Part shown: positions 26,571 to 35,548 of the stretch, piece after piece
How positions within the stretch are numbered: position 1 is the stretch's first letter
How the letters are laid out: each line of letters opens with the position of its first letter
DNA from: JL08 sp039969355
GTDB taxonomy: Bacteria; Pseudomonadota; Alphaproteobacteria; Rhodobacterales; Rhodobacteraceae
Reading direction: 5' to 3'
DNA length: 64,000 bases
Assembly: GCA_039969355.1 (NCBI GenBank)
Contig: JBDVOA010000040.1
Location: 62,001-126,000 of the forward strand
Position numbers and translations under genes: made by a program
The notes under the pieces: model-generated
Databases searched by the model: none
What the model was told of the DNA's origin: nothing
What the model saw: the letters and a program-made list of their open reading frames with translations, nothing else

Positions 26571-27965
26571 ATGGCCGCGAAATCATTTGACCTAATTGTA
26601 ATTGGCGCAGGTCCGGGCGGATACGTGGCTGCCATCCGCGGCGCTCAGTTGGGACTGAATGTTGTAATCGTTGAACGCGAACACATGGGCGGCATTTGCC
26701 TCAATTGGGGGTGTATCCCGACCAAGGCGATGTTGCGCAGTTCCGAGGTGTTCCATTTGATGCACCGGGCCAAGGAATTTGGACTGAAGGCGGACAACAT
26801 CGGTTATGATCTCGATGCCGTCGTCAAACGCTCCCGCGCTGTGGCGGCGCAGCTTTCAGGTGGCATTGGCCATCTGATGAAGAAAAACAAAGTCACGACC
26901 GTGATGGGGCAGGCGACCCTAACCGGTAAGGGCCAGGTTTCGGTCAAAACCGAAAAAGGCACGGAGGACCTGAGCGCCAAGAACATTATTGTCGCAACCG
27001 GCGCGCGCGCGCGCGAATTGCCAGGGCTGGAGGCGGATGCTGATCTGGTCTGGACCTATAAAACCGCACTGAACCCGCCACGTATGCCTAAAAAACTGTT
27101 GGTGATCGGATCTGGTGCCATTGGTATTGAATTCGCCAGTTTCTATAACACGCTGGGGTGTGACACGACCGTGGTCGAGGTCATGGATCGCATCCTCCCC
27201 GTTGAGGACGCCGAGATTTCTGCCTTTGCCAAGAAGTCCTTTAAGAAACAGGGTATGAAGATCATGGAGAAAACCATGGTCAAAAAGCTGGATCGGGCGG
27301 TCGGCAAAGTCACTGCGCATATCGAAACCGGCGGTAAGGTTGAGAAACACGATTTCGACACTGTGATCTCGGCCGTCGGTATCGTGGGTAACGTAGAAAA
27401 CCTTGGGCTTGAGGCGCTGGGCGTCAAGATTGACCGCACGCATGTTGTAACGGACGAATATTGCCGGACGGGCGTTGACGGCGTCTATGCTATCGGGGAC
27501 ATCGCTGGCGCCCCGTGGCTAGCCCATAAAGCCAGCCACGAAGGTGTCATGGTTGCTGAATTGATTGCCGGTGGCCATCCGCACCCGGTCAAACCCGAAA
27601 GCATCGCAGGGTGTACTTACTGCCACCCGCAGGTCGCATCCGTTGGCTATTCAGAAGCCAAGGCCAAAGAGCTTGGATATGATATCAAGGTGGGTCGTTT
27701 TCCCTTTATTGGCAACGGAAAGGCAATCGCGTTGGGAGAGGCTGAAGGCATGGTCAAAACCGTCTTTGACGCCAAGACCGGTGAACTCCTTGGCGCGCAT
27801 ATGGTCGGGGCAGAGGTTACAGAGATGATCCAAGGATATGTCGTGGGGCGTCAGCTTGAAACGACTGAGGAAGACCTGATGAACACTGTCTTCCCACATC
27901 CGACATTGTCCGAAATGATGCATGAAAGCGTTCTGGATGCCTATGGTCGTGTTATCCATATGTAG
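26571..27965 (+). CDS. lpd: Dihydrolipoamide dehydrogenase (E3)
   Basis: E3 reoxidises the lipoyl groups of 2-oxo acid dehydrogenase complexes with FAD and NAD+. The 464 residues contain the FAD motif GAGPGGYVAA, the redox disulfide Cys43/Cys48 in GICLNWGCIPTKAM, the NAD motif GSGAIGIEFASFY and the C-terminal HPTLSE motif with the catalytic His-Glu pair. It stands apart from pdhABC but has a similar operator, so it is likely the E3 of pyruvate dehydrogenase. Whether it also serves 2-oxoglutarate dehydrogenase cannot be told here. Confidence 0.96.
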   Translation: MAAKSFDLIVIGAGPGGYVAAIRGAQLGLNVVIVEREHMGGICLNWGCIPTKAMLRSSEVFHLMHRAKEFGLKADNIGYDLDAVVKRSRAVAAQLSGGIGHLMKKNKVTTVMGQATLTGKGQVSVKTEKGTEDLSAKNIIVATGARARELPGLEADADLVWTYKTALNPPRMPKKLLVIGSGAIGIEFASFYNTLGCDTTVVEVMDRILPVEDAEISAFAKKSFKKQGMKIMEKTMVKKLDRAVGKVTAHIETGGKVEKHDFDTVISAVGIVGNVENLGLEALGVKIDRTHVVTDEYCRTGVDGVYAIGDIAGAPWLAHKASHEGVMVAELIAGGHPHPVKPESIAGCTYCHPQVASVGYSEAKAKELGYDIKVGRFPFIGNGKAIALGEAEGMVKTVFDAKTGELLGAHMVGAEVTEMIQGYVVGRQLETTEEDLMNTVFPHPTLSEMMHESVLDAYGRVIHM

Positions 27966-28021
27966 ACTTTCCCGATCGCAGTGATAGCCTTGCCGCATTC
28001 ATCAGTGACCAGGAGTGTTTC

Positions 28022-28819
28022 ATGTCCGATCCCTTTCAGGACGTTGATTCCGGCGGTGCGGAATTTGTGAAAGCCATCGGTGACGCGCTCGAAGTGCGGG
28101 CCGCCGAAGCAACGATGCAGGCCATCGTGGATGGCTATCTGGGCGAATTGTCATACCCGCCCGGAGGATTACATGTTGAAATTGGTGCTGGAACTGGCGC
28201 AATTGCGCGAAAAATTGCGGCGCATGCCAAAAATGGGCAGGTTATCGGCAGCGACTTGTCGCCCGGGCTGATCGAATATGCAAAATCGCGGACCGACAAC
28301 CCTGATAATCTGAGCTTTGAAGTCGCCACTGGCGCTGAGTTACGCTTTGAGACCGGCACTGTTGATACGGTGATCATGCACACAGTTCTATCCCACGTTC
28401 CCGATCCGTCCATATTGCTGGCCGAAGCCGCGCGAGTAATTAAACCTACAGGTACGCTTGTCATTTGTGATGGTGATTTTGCCAAGGCGTCGATTGCCAA
28501 CACCCTTGGTGATCCACTGGGCGCATTTGCAGTTTATTTCGCCGATAATTTTGTGACGGATAAGTACCTTGTCGGCAAACTACAGGGATTGGTAACTGCG
28601 GCTGGGTTTTTGGTCAGGTCGTTCGACGTACAAACGAGGGTGATTTCGGAAGGGCTTGGCGGAATGAACTGGGTCGCAATGGGAGGCAAAATGATGGTTG
28701 ATCGCGGATTGATCGGCCAGCCTGTGGTGGATGCCATGGTGGAGGAATACCATCGTCGGATCGAGACCAAAACGCTCTATGGTTTCCAGCCCTTTGCCGT
28801 CGTGATCGCCGGGCGCTGA
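28022..28819 (+). CDS. SAM-dependent methyltransferase
   Basis: This 265-residue class I methyltransferase has motif I HVEIGAGTGAIARKIA, an acidic residue after strand 2 in GSDLSPGLIEYA, and the post-motif region VDTVIMHTVLSHVPDPSILL. Its substrate is unknown; the fold family includes UbiE-type small-molecule enzymes. It follows lpd by 56 bases and precedes a second, motif-poor methyltransferase-like gene by 64 bases on the same strand. Confidence 0.85.
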   Translation: MSDPFQDVDSGGAEFVKAIGDALEVRAAEATMQAIVDGYLGELSYPPGGLHVEIGAGTGAIARKIAAHAKNGQVIGSDLSPGLIEYAKSRTDNPDNLSFEVATGAELRFETGTVDTVIMHTVLSHVPDPSILLAEAARVIKPTGTLVICDGDFAKASIANTLGDPLGAFAVYFADNFVTDKYLVGKLQGLVTAAGFLVRSFDVQTRVISEGLGGMNWVAMGGKMMVDRGLIGQPVVDAMVEEYHRRIETKTLYGFQPFAVVIAGR

Positions 28820-28883
28820 TCAGTTTGTCGAAGCGAAAACCGCGAACCCACAATAAACGGCGCATCTAGCAAAGGTAATAGCT

Positions 28884-29444
28884 GTGGTCAGTTTGAATCG
28901 CGTCGAAATGCAAAGATCCAGCCGTCGCATGATCAAAGGGCTGGAACCGGAATTTCTCGAAGTGGCTGAAATTTCCGGAAAATGGGGGCGGCGATTTAAT
29001 TTCCGGTCTTATCGGCAGTTTCGCCTCCCTAAACACGACATTTGCGCAGGGGTATTTACCAACGGCAGGGGCAAGACGCGGCAATTTGATCTGATTCTCG
29101 CCAATCAGGTTTGGGAGCATTTGGACCGTCCCTATGCCGCAAGCCAAAACGTGTTACGGATGCTGAGACCGGGCGGGTATTTCTGGGTCGCCGTCCCATT
29201 CTTTATCCCGTTCCATGCGGCTCCAACGGACAACTCGCGCTGGTCGGCGCGCGGACTCAAAAACCTACTGATTGAGGCTGGTTTTGACGAGCATGCCATC
29301 CAGTCTCGGCAATGGGGCAATCGCAACGCTGCGCTTCGCAACATGGAGGAAGAATGGCCACCGATTTACGTTGAGGGGGAAGATCCGCTGGACAATGACC
29401 CCGATATGCCGGTCTGCGCCTGGGCGCTGGCACAAAAGATCTAA
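28884..29444 (+). CDS. Methyltransferase-like protein lacking the usual motif I
   Basis: This 186-residue protein resembles the C-terminal half of class I methyltransferases: FDLILANQVWEHLDRPYAAS is the motif after strand 4 and MLRPGGYFWVAVPF follows. The glycine-rich SAM motif I is absent; the N-terminus has EISGKWGRRF at the comparable place. It may be a divergent short family that still binds SAM, or a non-catalytic relative. The start is GTG at 28884 with AAAGG upstream; an ATG at 28908 is possible. An MFS gene starts one base after its stop. Confidence 0.7.
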   Translation: MVSLNRVEMQRSSRRMIKGLEPEFLEVAEISGKWGRRFNFRSYRQFRLPKHDICAGVFTNGRGKTRQFDLILANQVWEHLDRPYAASQNVLRMLRPGGYFWVAVPFFIPFHAAPTDNSRWSARGLKNLLIEAGFDEHAIQSRQWGNRNAALRNMEEEWPPIYVEGEDPLDNDPDMPVCAWALAQKI

Positions 29445-29445
29445 G

Positions 29446-30615
29446 TTGCCTGTGTCGCATACTCCGTTTCCCGTGGTCTTTGCTCTCTGGGCCGCAGGGC
29501 TGGGGGCCGCTGCCCAATATGGCAAGATGAGCGTGGCCTACGAAAATCTGGGCGAGATTTATCCGCAAGCAGGCGCTGCATTGGGGTTAGTCGTATCTTT
29601 GGTCGGGTTGGTGGGGATTGTGCTGGGTGTTACGGCAGGATTACTGGTGGCGCGCATTCGTTATCGGCGTGCACTGCTCTGGGCATTATTCGTTGGCGCG
29701 GGTTTGTCAGCCTATCAGGCGAGTCTGCCTCCCATCGGGTTGATGCTGCTCAGCCGGGCCTTGGAGGGAGCATCGCATCTGGCGATCGTCGTCGCCGCGC
29801 CGACATTGATCGCGCAGATCAGCGCACCGCAGCATCGCGGCTTTACCCTGACCCTCTGGGGTAGTTTTTTCGGTGTGGCATTCGCCTTTTTAACGTGGGC
29901 AGGGCTGCCACTTGTCGCAGCCTATGGGCTGTCTGCACTATTCTTGGCGCACAGCGCCTATATGGCGGCCATCGCAGTATTGCTCTGGCTGACACTGGCC
30001 AAGCTAAACGCGCCGGGCCCCAGCGGAAATTTGTCGTTGGGCCAGATTATCCGCGAGCATGTTCTGATCTATCGCTCGCCATTTGTTAGTGCACCGGCGC
30101 TGGGATGGCTGTTTTACGCCTTTTGTTTTGTCAGCTTGCTGACCCTGTTGCCGCAGTTCCTGGCGCCCGAGGTGCGGGCCTTCGTCATCGGCGCTATGCC
30201 GCTGGTCAGCATCGCCTCTTCAATGACCTTTGGCGTGTGTTTACTGCGTTCCTGGTCTGCCGTCCGGGTGATCCAATTGGGGTTCAGTCTTTCCTTGTTG
30301 GCCTGCCTGTTTCTGCTGGTGTTTCCGGGCGTGCCGGGGCTGTGCCTATGCCTCGCGGCCTCGTTGGGGTTGGTTCAGGGCGCGACTTTTGCCGCTGTTC
30401 CACAGCTTAACACTACAGCCGATGATCAGGCGCGTGCCAACGGAGCGTTGGCTCAGATGGGTAATATCGGCAATACATTGGGTACGCCGGTTATTGCGAC
30501 TCTGATCCTTTCATTTGGATATTCCGGTATGATCTGGGCGGTGGCGTTGATATTTGCCGCGGGGGCAACGACACATTTTCTGCTTGCCCGTCGAAGACTG
30601 TCAGTAGACATATAA
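29446..30615 (+). CDS. MFS transporter
   Basis: This protein of about 389 residues has twelve predicted helices and resembles sugar-efflux-like major facilitators, with YENLGEIYPQAGAALGLVVS after helix 1 and an RALEGASHLAIVVAAPTL stretch in the helix 4 region. The substrate is unknown. I placed the start at TTG 29446, right after the stop of the methyltransferase-like gene; GTG at 29452 is an alternative. The open frame extends further upstream inside the preceding gene, but that part has no membrane character. Tight spacing suggests co-transcription with the methyltransferase-like gene. Confidence 0.8.
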   Translation: MPVSHTPFPVVFALWAAGLGAAAQYGKMSVAYENLGEIYPQAGAALGLVVSLVGLVGIVLGVTAGLLVARIRYRRALLWALFVGAGLSAYQASLPPIGLMLLSRALEGASHLAIVVAAPTLIAQISAPQHRGFTLTLWGSFFGVAFAFLTWAGLPLVAAYGLSALFLAHSAYMAAIAVLLWLTLAKLNAPGPSGNLSLGQIIREHVLIYRSPFVSAPALGWLFYAFCFVSLLTLLPQFLAPEVRAFVIGAMPLVSIASSMTFGVCLLRSWSAVRVIQLGFSLSLLACLFLLVFPGVPGLCLCLAASLGLVQGATFAAVPQLNTTADDQARANGALAQMGNIGNTLGTPVIATLILSFGYSGMIWAVALIFAAGATTHFLLARRRLSVDI

Positions 30616-30695
30616 AAGTTCCTGCTTCGTTCTCATTTTTTGATTGGAGAATCTCTCCGAACCAACTATGTCTATCACGTTAACCGGGGGCCAGC

Positions 30696-33554
30696 ATGGC
30701 GGAGCAGAAGTTCATCGAGGTTCGCGGCGCGCGCGAACACAACCTGAAATCCATTGACGTGGACATTCCACGAGACCGACTGGTGGTGATCACGGGTCTG
30801 TCGGGGTCCGGGAAGTCGAGCCTCGCGTTTGACACGATCTATGCCGAAGGGCAGCGCCGCTATGTTGAATCCCTGTCAGCCTATGCGCGCCAGTTTCTGG
30901 ACATGATGCAAAAACCGGATGTGGATCATATCACCGGCCTGTCCCCCGCTATTTCGATTGAACAGAAAACCACGTCGAAAAACCCACGCTCGACCGTGGG
31001 CACCGTGACCGAGATATACGATTATATGCGCCTGCTTTTTGCCCGTGTCGGTACGCCGTATTCGCCCGCCACTGGCCTGCCCATCGAAGCCCAGCAGGTG
31101 CAGGATATGGTCGACAGGATCATGGCAATGGAAGAAGGTACCCGCGCCTATCTTCTGGCTCCGATCATTCGCGACCGAAAAGGAGAGTACCGCAAGGAAT
31201 TCCTCGAGTTACGCAAGCAGGGCTTTCAGCGTGTGAAGGTGGATGGCGCGTTCTATGAGCTCGATGAACCGCCAACACTCGACAAGAAATTCCGCCACGA
31301 TATCGATGTGGTTGTGGACCGGATCATCGTGCGCGAAGGGCTGGAGACCCGTCTGGCAGATAGCTTGCGCACGGCGCTTGATCTGGCGGATGGCATTGCG
31401 GTGCTTGAAACCGCGCCAGCCGAAGGGGAACCTGAACGACATACTTTTTCCGAAAGGTTTGCCTGCCCGGTCAGTGGCTTTACCATTCCCGAAATTGAGC
31501 CGCGGCTTTTTTCCTTCAATGCACCGTTTGGGGCTTGTCCGGATTGTGACGGGTTGGGTGTGGAACTGTTTTTTGATGAGCGGCTGGTTGTCCCGGACGC
31601 GACTCTGAAAATTTACGACGGCGCGCTGGCACCCTGGCGCAAGGGCAAGTCCCCCTATTTCCTGCAAACGATCGAGGCCATCGCAAAGCACTATGAGTTC
31701 GACCAGAACACTCGCTGGAAAGACCTTGATCCACATGTACAGCAGGTCTTTCTCTATGGCTCCGGTGATGAGGAAATCCCGTTCCGCTATGACGAGGGCG
31801 GTCGCGTCTATCAGGTGACCCGCGTCTTTGAGGGAGTCATTCCAAACATGGAACGGCGCTACCGCGAGACCGACAGTAACTGGATCCGCGAAGAGTTTGA
31901 ACGCTTTCAGAACAATCGTTCCTGCGGTACCTGCGAGGGGTACCGCCTGCGGCCAGAAGCGCTTGCCGTCAAGATTGACGGGCTGCACGCGGGTCAGGTA
32001 GTGCAGATGTCGATCCGTGACGCGTTTGAGTGGTGCGAACGCGTGCCGGCTCGCCTGAGTGTGCAGAAAAACGAGATTGCCAAGGCGATCCTTAAGGAGA
32101 TCAGGGAACGATTGGGTTTCCTAAATAATGTGGGATTGGAATACCTTACGCTGTCACGTTCAAGTGGTACGCTCAGCGGCGGAGAAAGTCAGCGTATCCG
32201 TCTGGCAAGCCAGATCGGGTCTGGCCTGACGGGTGTGCTGTATGTGCTGGACGAACCCTCAATCGGGCTGCATCAACGCGACAATGACCGCCTGCTGCTG
32301 ACCCTGAAGAACCTGCGCGACCAGGGCAATACCGTGATTGTGGTCGAGCATGATGAAGAGGCGATCCGCGAGGCGGATTACGTCTTTGACATTGGCCCCG
32401 GCGCAGGTGTGCATGGTGGACAGGTAGTGAGCCAGGGCGAACCGGCGGTCATCGCTGCCGATGCCGCGTCGATCACGGGGCAATACCTGACGGGCGTGCG
32501 CGAGATCGCCGTGCCGAAAGTACGGCGCAAGGGCAACAAAAAGAAGCTGAAAGTCGTGAAGGCGACGGGCAACAACCTTAAAAACGCCACAGCAGAGTTT
32601 CCGTTGGCCGAGTTTATCTGTGTGACCGGCGTCTCGGGTGGGGGCAAATCCACGCTGACCATCGAAACACTGTTCAAAACCGCGAGCATGCGTCTGAACG
32701 GCGCCCGGCAGACCCCGGCACCCTGTGAAACCATCAAAGGTCTGGAACATCTCGATAAAGTTATCGACATTGATCAACGCCCCATCGGGCGCACGCCAAG
32801 GTCAAATCCAGCGACGTATACGGGTGCCTTTACCCCGATCCGCGACTGGTTCTCCGGACTGCCCGAAGCCAAGGCGCGCGGTTACAAACCGGGGCGGTTC
32901 TCTTTCAACGTCAAAGGCGGGCGCTGTGAGGCGTGTCAGGGCGACGGGGTGATCAAGATCGAAATGCATTTCCTGCCGGATGTCTACGTGGAATGTGAGA
33001 CCTGCAAGGGCAAGCGGTATAACCGCGAGACACTGGAAATTCGGTTTAAGGGCAAAAGCATAGCCGATGTTCTTGATATGACGGTGGAAGAGGCGCAGTC
33101 GTTCTTTCAGGCGGTGCCAAGCATCCGCGAAAAGATGGATGCGCTGATGCGGGTCGGCTTGGGCTACATCAAAGTCGGGCAGCAGGCCACAACCCTTTCG
33201 GGGGGCGAGGCGCAGCGGGTCAAACTGTCAAAAGAACTGTCCAAACGCTCGACCGGCCGGACGCTTTATATTCTGGATGAACCTACAACGGGTCTGCATT
33301 TTGAAGACGTACGCAAACTGCTTGAGGTGCTGCACGAACTGGTAGATCAGGGCAACACGGTGATCGTGATTGAACACAATCTGGACGTGGTGAAAACCGC
33401 CGACTGGATCATCGACATCGGCCCCGAAGGCGGCGACGGCGGTGGAGAGATCGTGGCTGTTGGCACCCCCGAAAAGGTGGCCGAGGAAGAACGCAGCTAC
33501 ACGGGTCACTACCTGAAATCGATGCTCAACCCAAAGCGGGTGGCGGCCGAGTGA
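30696..33554 (+). CDS. uvrA: Excinuclease ABC subunit A
   Basis: UvrA is the damage-sensing ATPase of nucleotide excision repair. The 952-residue protein has two ABC modules: Walker A GLSGSGKS at residues 34-41 and GVSGGGKS in the second half, with signature sequences LSGGESQRIRLA and LSGGEAQRVKLS. The insertion domain and the C-terminal zinc site (CEACQGDGV ... CETCKGKRYN) are intact. In the first zinc site the usual CPxCG reads CPVSGF, so one ligand is a serine. The gene stands alone; no uvrB or uvrC is present here. Confidence 0.97.
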   Translation: MAEQKFIEVRGAREHNLKSIDVDIPRDRLVVITGLSGSGKSSLAFDTIYAEGQRRYVESLSAYARQFLDMMQKPDVDHITGLSPAISIEQKTTSKNPRSTVGTVTEIYDYMRLLFARVGTPYSPATGLPIEAQQVQDMVDRIMAMEEGTRAYLLAPIIRDRKGEYRKEFLELRKQGFQRVKVDGAFYELDEPPTLDKKFRHDIDVVVDRIIVREGLETRLADSLRTALDLADGIAVLETAPAEGEPERHTFSERFACPVSGFTIPEIEPRLFSFNAPFGACPDCDGLGVELFFDERLVVPDATLKIYDGALAPWRKGKSPYFLQTIEAIAKHYEFDQNTRWKDLDPHVQQVFLYGSGDEEIPFRYDEGGRVYQVTRVFEGVIPNMERRYRETDSNWIREEFERFQNNRSCGTCEGYRLRPEALAVKIDGLHAGQVVQMSIRDAFEWCERVPARLSVQKNEIAKAILKEIRERLGFLNNVGLEYLTLSRSSGTLSGGESQRIRLASQIGSGLTGVLYVLDEPSIGLHQRDNDRLLLTLKNLRDQGNTVIVVEHDEEAIREADYVFDIGPGAGVHGGQVVSQGEPAVIAADAASITGQYLTGVREIAVPKVRRKGNKKKLKVVKATGNNLKNATAEFPLAEFICVTGVSGGGKSTLTIETLFKTASMRLNGARQTPAPCETIKGLEHLDKVIDIDQRPIGRTPRSNPATYTGAFTPIRDWFSGLPEAKARGYKPGRFSFNVKGGRCEACQGDGVIKIEMHFLPDVYVECETCKGKRYNRETLEIRFKGKSIADVLDMTVEEAQSFFQAVPSIREKMDALMRVGLGYIKVGQQATTLSGGEAQRVKLSKELSKRSTGRTLYILDEPTTGLHFEDVRKLLEVLHELVDQGNTVIVIEHNLDVVKTADWIIDIGPEGGDGGGEIVAVGTPEKVAEEERSYTGHYLKSMLNPKRVAAE

Positions 33555-33621
33555 CTACCTAGAAATTGGGGCTGCGTCTGTGCGGCCGAACAAGTTGATG
33601 ACCGCTTGTGATCTAAGGTTT

Positions 33622-33983
33622 CTAACTCGCAAATGCGCGGCTAGATACTGATACTGAGTTGTTAGAAGGATCTTTGGCATTGGCAAATACATAACCTTCG
33701 GCTTTGTGGATCGCGCCAAATGACAAATTGTTTGCCGCAGCGGTTTTGCAAAAGGCGGGGACGTCTTCAACGTCAAAGACGAGCTTGACCAACGACTGGC
33801 CCTCATTCTGACCCTTTGAAGCAGGGTGCAAAAGCAGTGCCACTCCACCCTCTTGTTGCTGAAGTTCGACTATGCGGTCGCCATTTTTGCGCAACTCCTT
33901 GAAACCAAGTTTTTGCAGTAAAACTCGATCATCGCATCCATTTTCTTCGTGTAAATAACGAGGCGCCCCAGAGGTAATTGCAT
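33622..33983 (-). pseudogene. VOC/glyoxalase family protein with a single frameshift
   Basis: The N-terminal frame reads MQLPLGRLVIYTKKMDAMIE then FYCKNL, typical of the beta-alpha start of VOC superfamily proteins. The continuation (GFKELRKNGDRIVELQQQEG, then GGVALLLHPAS and VKLVFDVEDVPAFCK) lies in another frame. Adding one base near 33907-33911, at the AACTTGG on the minus strand, would join them into a protein of about 120 residues. Either the gene is broken or the sequence has a one-base error. The ATG at 33983 has AGGA upstream. The rest of the protein looks well preserved, so any break is recent. Confidence 0.75.
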
Positions 33984-34081
33984 GATTGAATTCCTGCTGA
34001 TAGGTAGTTTGCTTCGATATAATGCAGACGCATTGTCGGTTTGCAATGTTACCATTGCCGTTGTGTCGGCCCGCGCGTTTT

Positions 34082-35443
34082 CTAGTTGCCTAAAGGCGCA
34101 GCAGTACACAACTTAAGAAGCCGTGCGAAGTCGCTCTCATTCAGGCTGTCGAACGCGCCGCTTAGCTGTTCCAGTTCGTCTGCGCGGCCCTGACCCAGAA
34201 CCGGATCGGCAAAAACGTGGAACTTGTCGGATATTTCTCTGTCCGAGAGCGGCAGGTCCGTGTCTCCGCGTGGGGTGCGAGGAGCGTCTGTATGTCGGGT
34301 GCCATCTCGCATTTCAATGGTGACCTGCGCCCAGCGTTTGCCGACGCTGATTTCGGTGAGGTGCGGGTCATCAATCAGGACTGTAGCCTGACTAACCCGC
34401 AGGATGTCGGGGTCTTCTAGCGCGGCAGGCTCCAGTTCCGGCACGCCGACTTGTCCGCGCACGATTATGGCTGCCACGGGAAAGGCGATTGAATAGGCGA
34501 ATTCGTCGGCTGTGGCGGGGGTATGGCCTGCCAGACGTGTGGCATTGTGGAAAGTGCTGATCTCGACCTTTGCAATGTCGGCGTGGTGCAGGCCGTGCTG
34601 TTGCATAAGATCGCGTGCAGCGTCCATCGACGGGTGCGCCCAGCGACAGCACGGATAGGGTTTGTAATGGGTGTCTTCGGCCGCGCGCCACGCATCACCG
34701 AGATCAGCCCAATGTTCAGCGGCCTCTTCGCCTTCACAGGTCAGTGCCGGGGCGCCGGTGAACCCAAGCACTGCAAGATAGGCGGCAGTCACGCCCGAAG
34801 GCGCGCCCCAGCCAACCCCGTCGCGCAGCATGGTTGGGTGATCGATACAGCGCATCATCTGACTGCGGGGGCCGTGGTATTCGCCGATGCCAGCGGCGTG
34901 ACGAATAATGTCGGCGCTGCCGCCCAATTGTCTGGCAACGGCTGCGGCCACACCAACAGCAGCCCAGGCACCTGAGGTGTGATAGTCTGCACAGGTTGCA
35001 TGTTGGGCAATGCCTGCGCGGTAACTGAGTTCATAGGCCACGGCGAGCGTTTGGGCGAATTGTGCGCCATCCATGGCACGCTCCTTCTGCGCCTCGGCGT
35101 CTGCCACGGCCAGAAGGGCAGGAAAGACCGCTGATCCGGCGTGGCCCTTGCAGGGCGACGTGCCGTCATGGGCGTCAATGCTGTCGATGGTGAACGCGCC
35201 TGCCATGGCGGCACCGGCCGGGCTAACTGCGCGCCCGTCCATCAGCATGCGCGAAGGACCAGCGTCTGTCACACCAAACAGAGCCAATGCCCCTTTGCGT
35301 GCAATATTCGAAAGCTCGCTGGTAGAACCGACTGCTGCCACACCCATGGTGTCGGTAAAGCTACGGCGCAGGGTTTTCAGGACGGGGGCGGGAATATCTT
35401 CATAGCGCAGATCGGCGGCAAAGCGGTGAAAGGGCAGGGACAT
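34082..35443 (-). CDS. MmgE/PrpD family protein
   Basis: This 453-residue protein fits the MmgE/PrpD family, which includes 2-methylcitrate dehydratase, cis-aconitate decarboxylase and itaconate-related enzymes. Visible segments are DTMGVAAVGS near the N-terminus, FTIDSIDAHDGTSPCKGHAGSA (with the conserved histidine region), DYHTSGAWAAVGVAAA and HYKPYPCCRWAHPSMDA. The substrate is uncertain because no prpB, prpC or related gene is adjacent. It lies downstream of the zwf-pgl-pgi operon on the same strand but after a 105-base gap. Confidence 0.87.
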   Translation of the reverse strand: MSLPFHRFAADLRYEDIPAPVLKTLRRSFTDTMGVAAVGSTSELSNIARKGALALFGVTDAGPSRMLMDGRAVSPAGAAMAGAFTIDSIDAHDGTSPCKGHAGSAVFPALLAVADAEAQKERAMDGAQFAQTLAVAYELSYRAGIAQHATCADYHTSGAWAAVGVAAAVARQLGGSADIIRHAAGIGEYHGPRSQMMRCIDHPTMLRDGVGWGAPSGVTAAYLAVLGFTGAPALTCEGEEAAEHWADLGDAWRAAEDTHYKPYPCCRWAHPSMDAARDLMQQHGLHHADIAKVEISTFHNATRLAGHTPATADEFAYSIAFPVAAIIVRGQVGVPELEPAALEDPDILRVSQATVLIDDPHLTEISVGKRWAQVTIEMRDGTRHTDAPRTPRGDTDLPLSDREISDKFHVFADPVLGQGRADELEQLSGAFDSLNESDFARLLKLCTAAPLGN

Positions 35444-35548
35444 TAACGACTCCTTTGTTCCCGGAGGTTAGATTGCCAACCCCGCGGGTCTGGTCCAGAT
35501 GCGTCAAATTAGGAGCCGTTCTGCTGAATTCAGGTGACCTGCCTAGGT

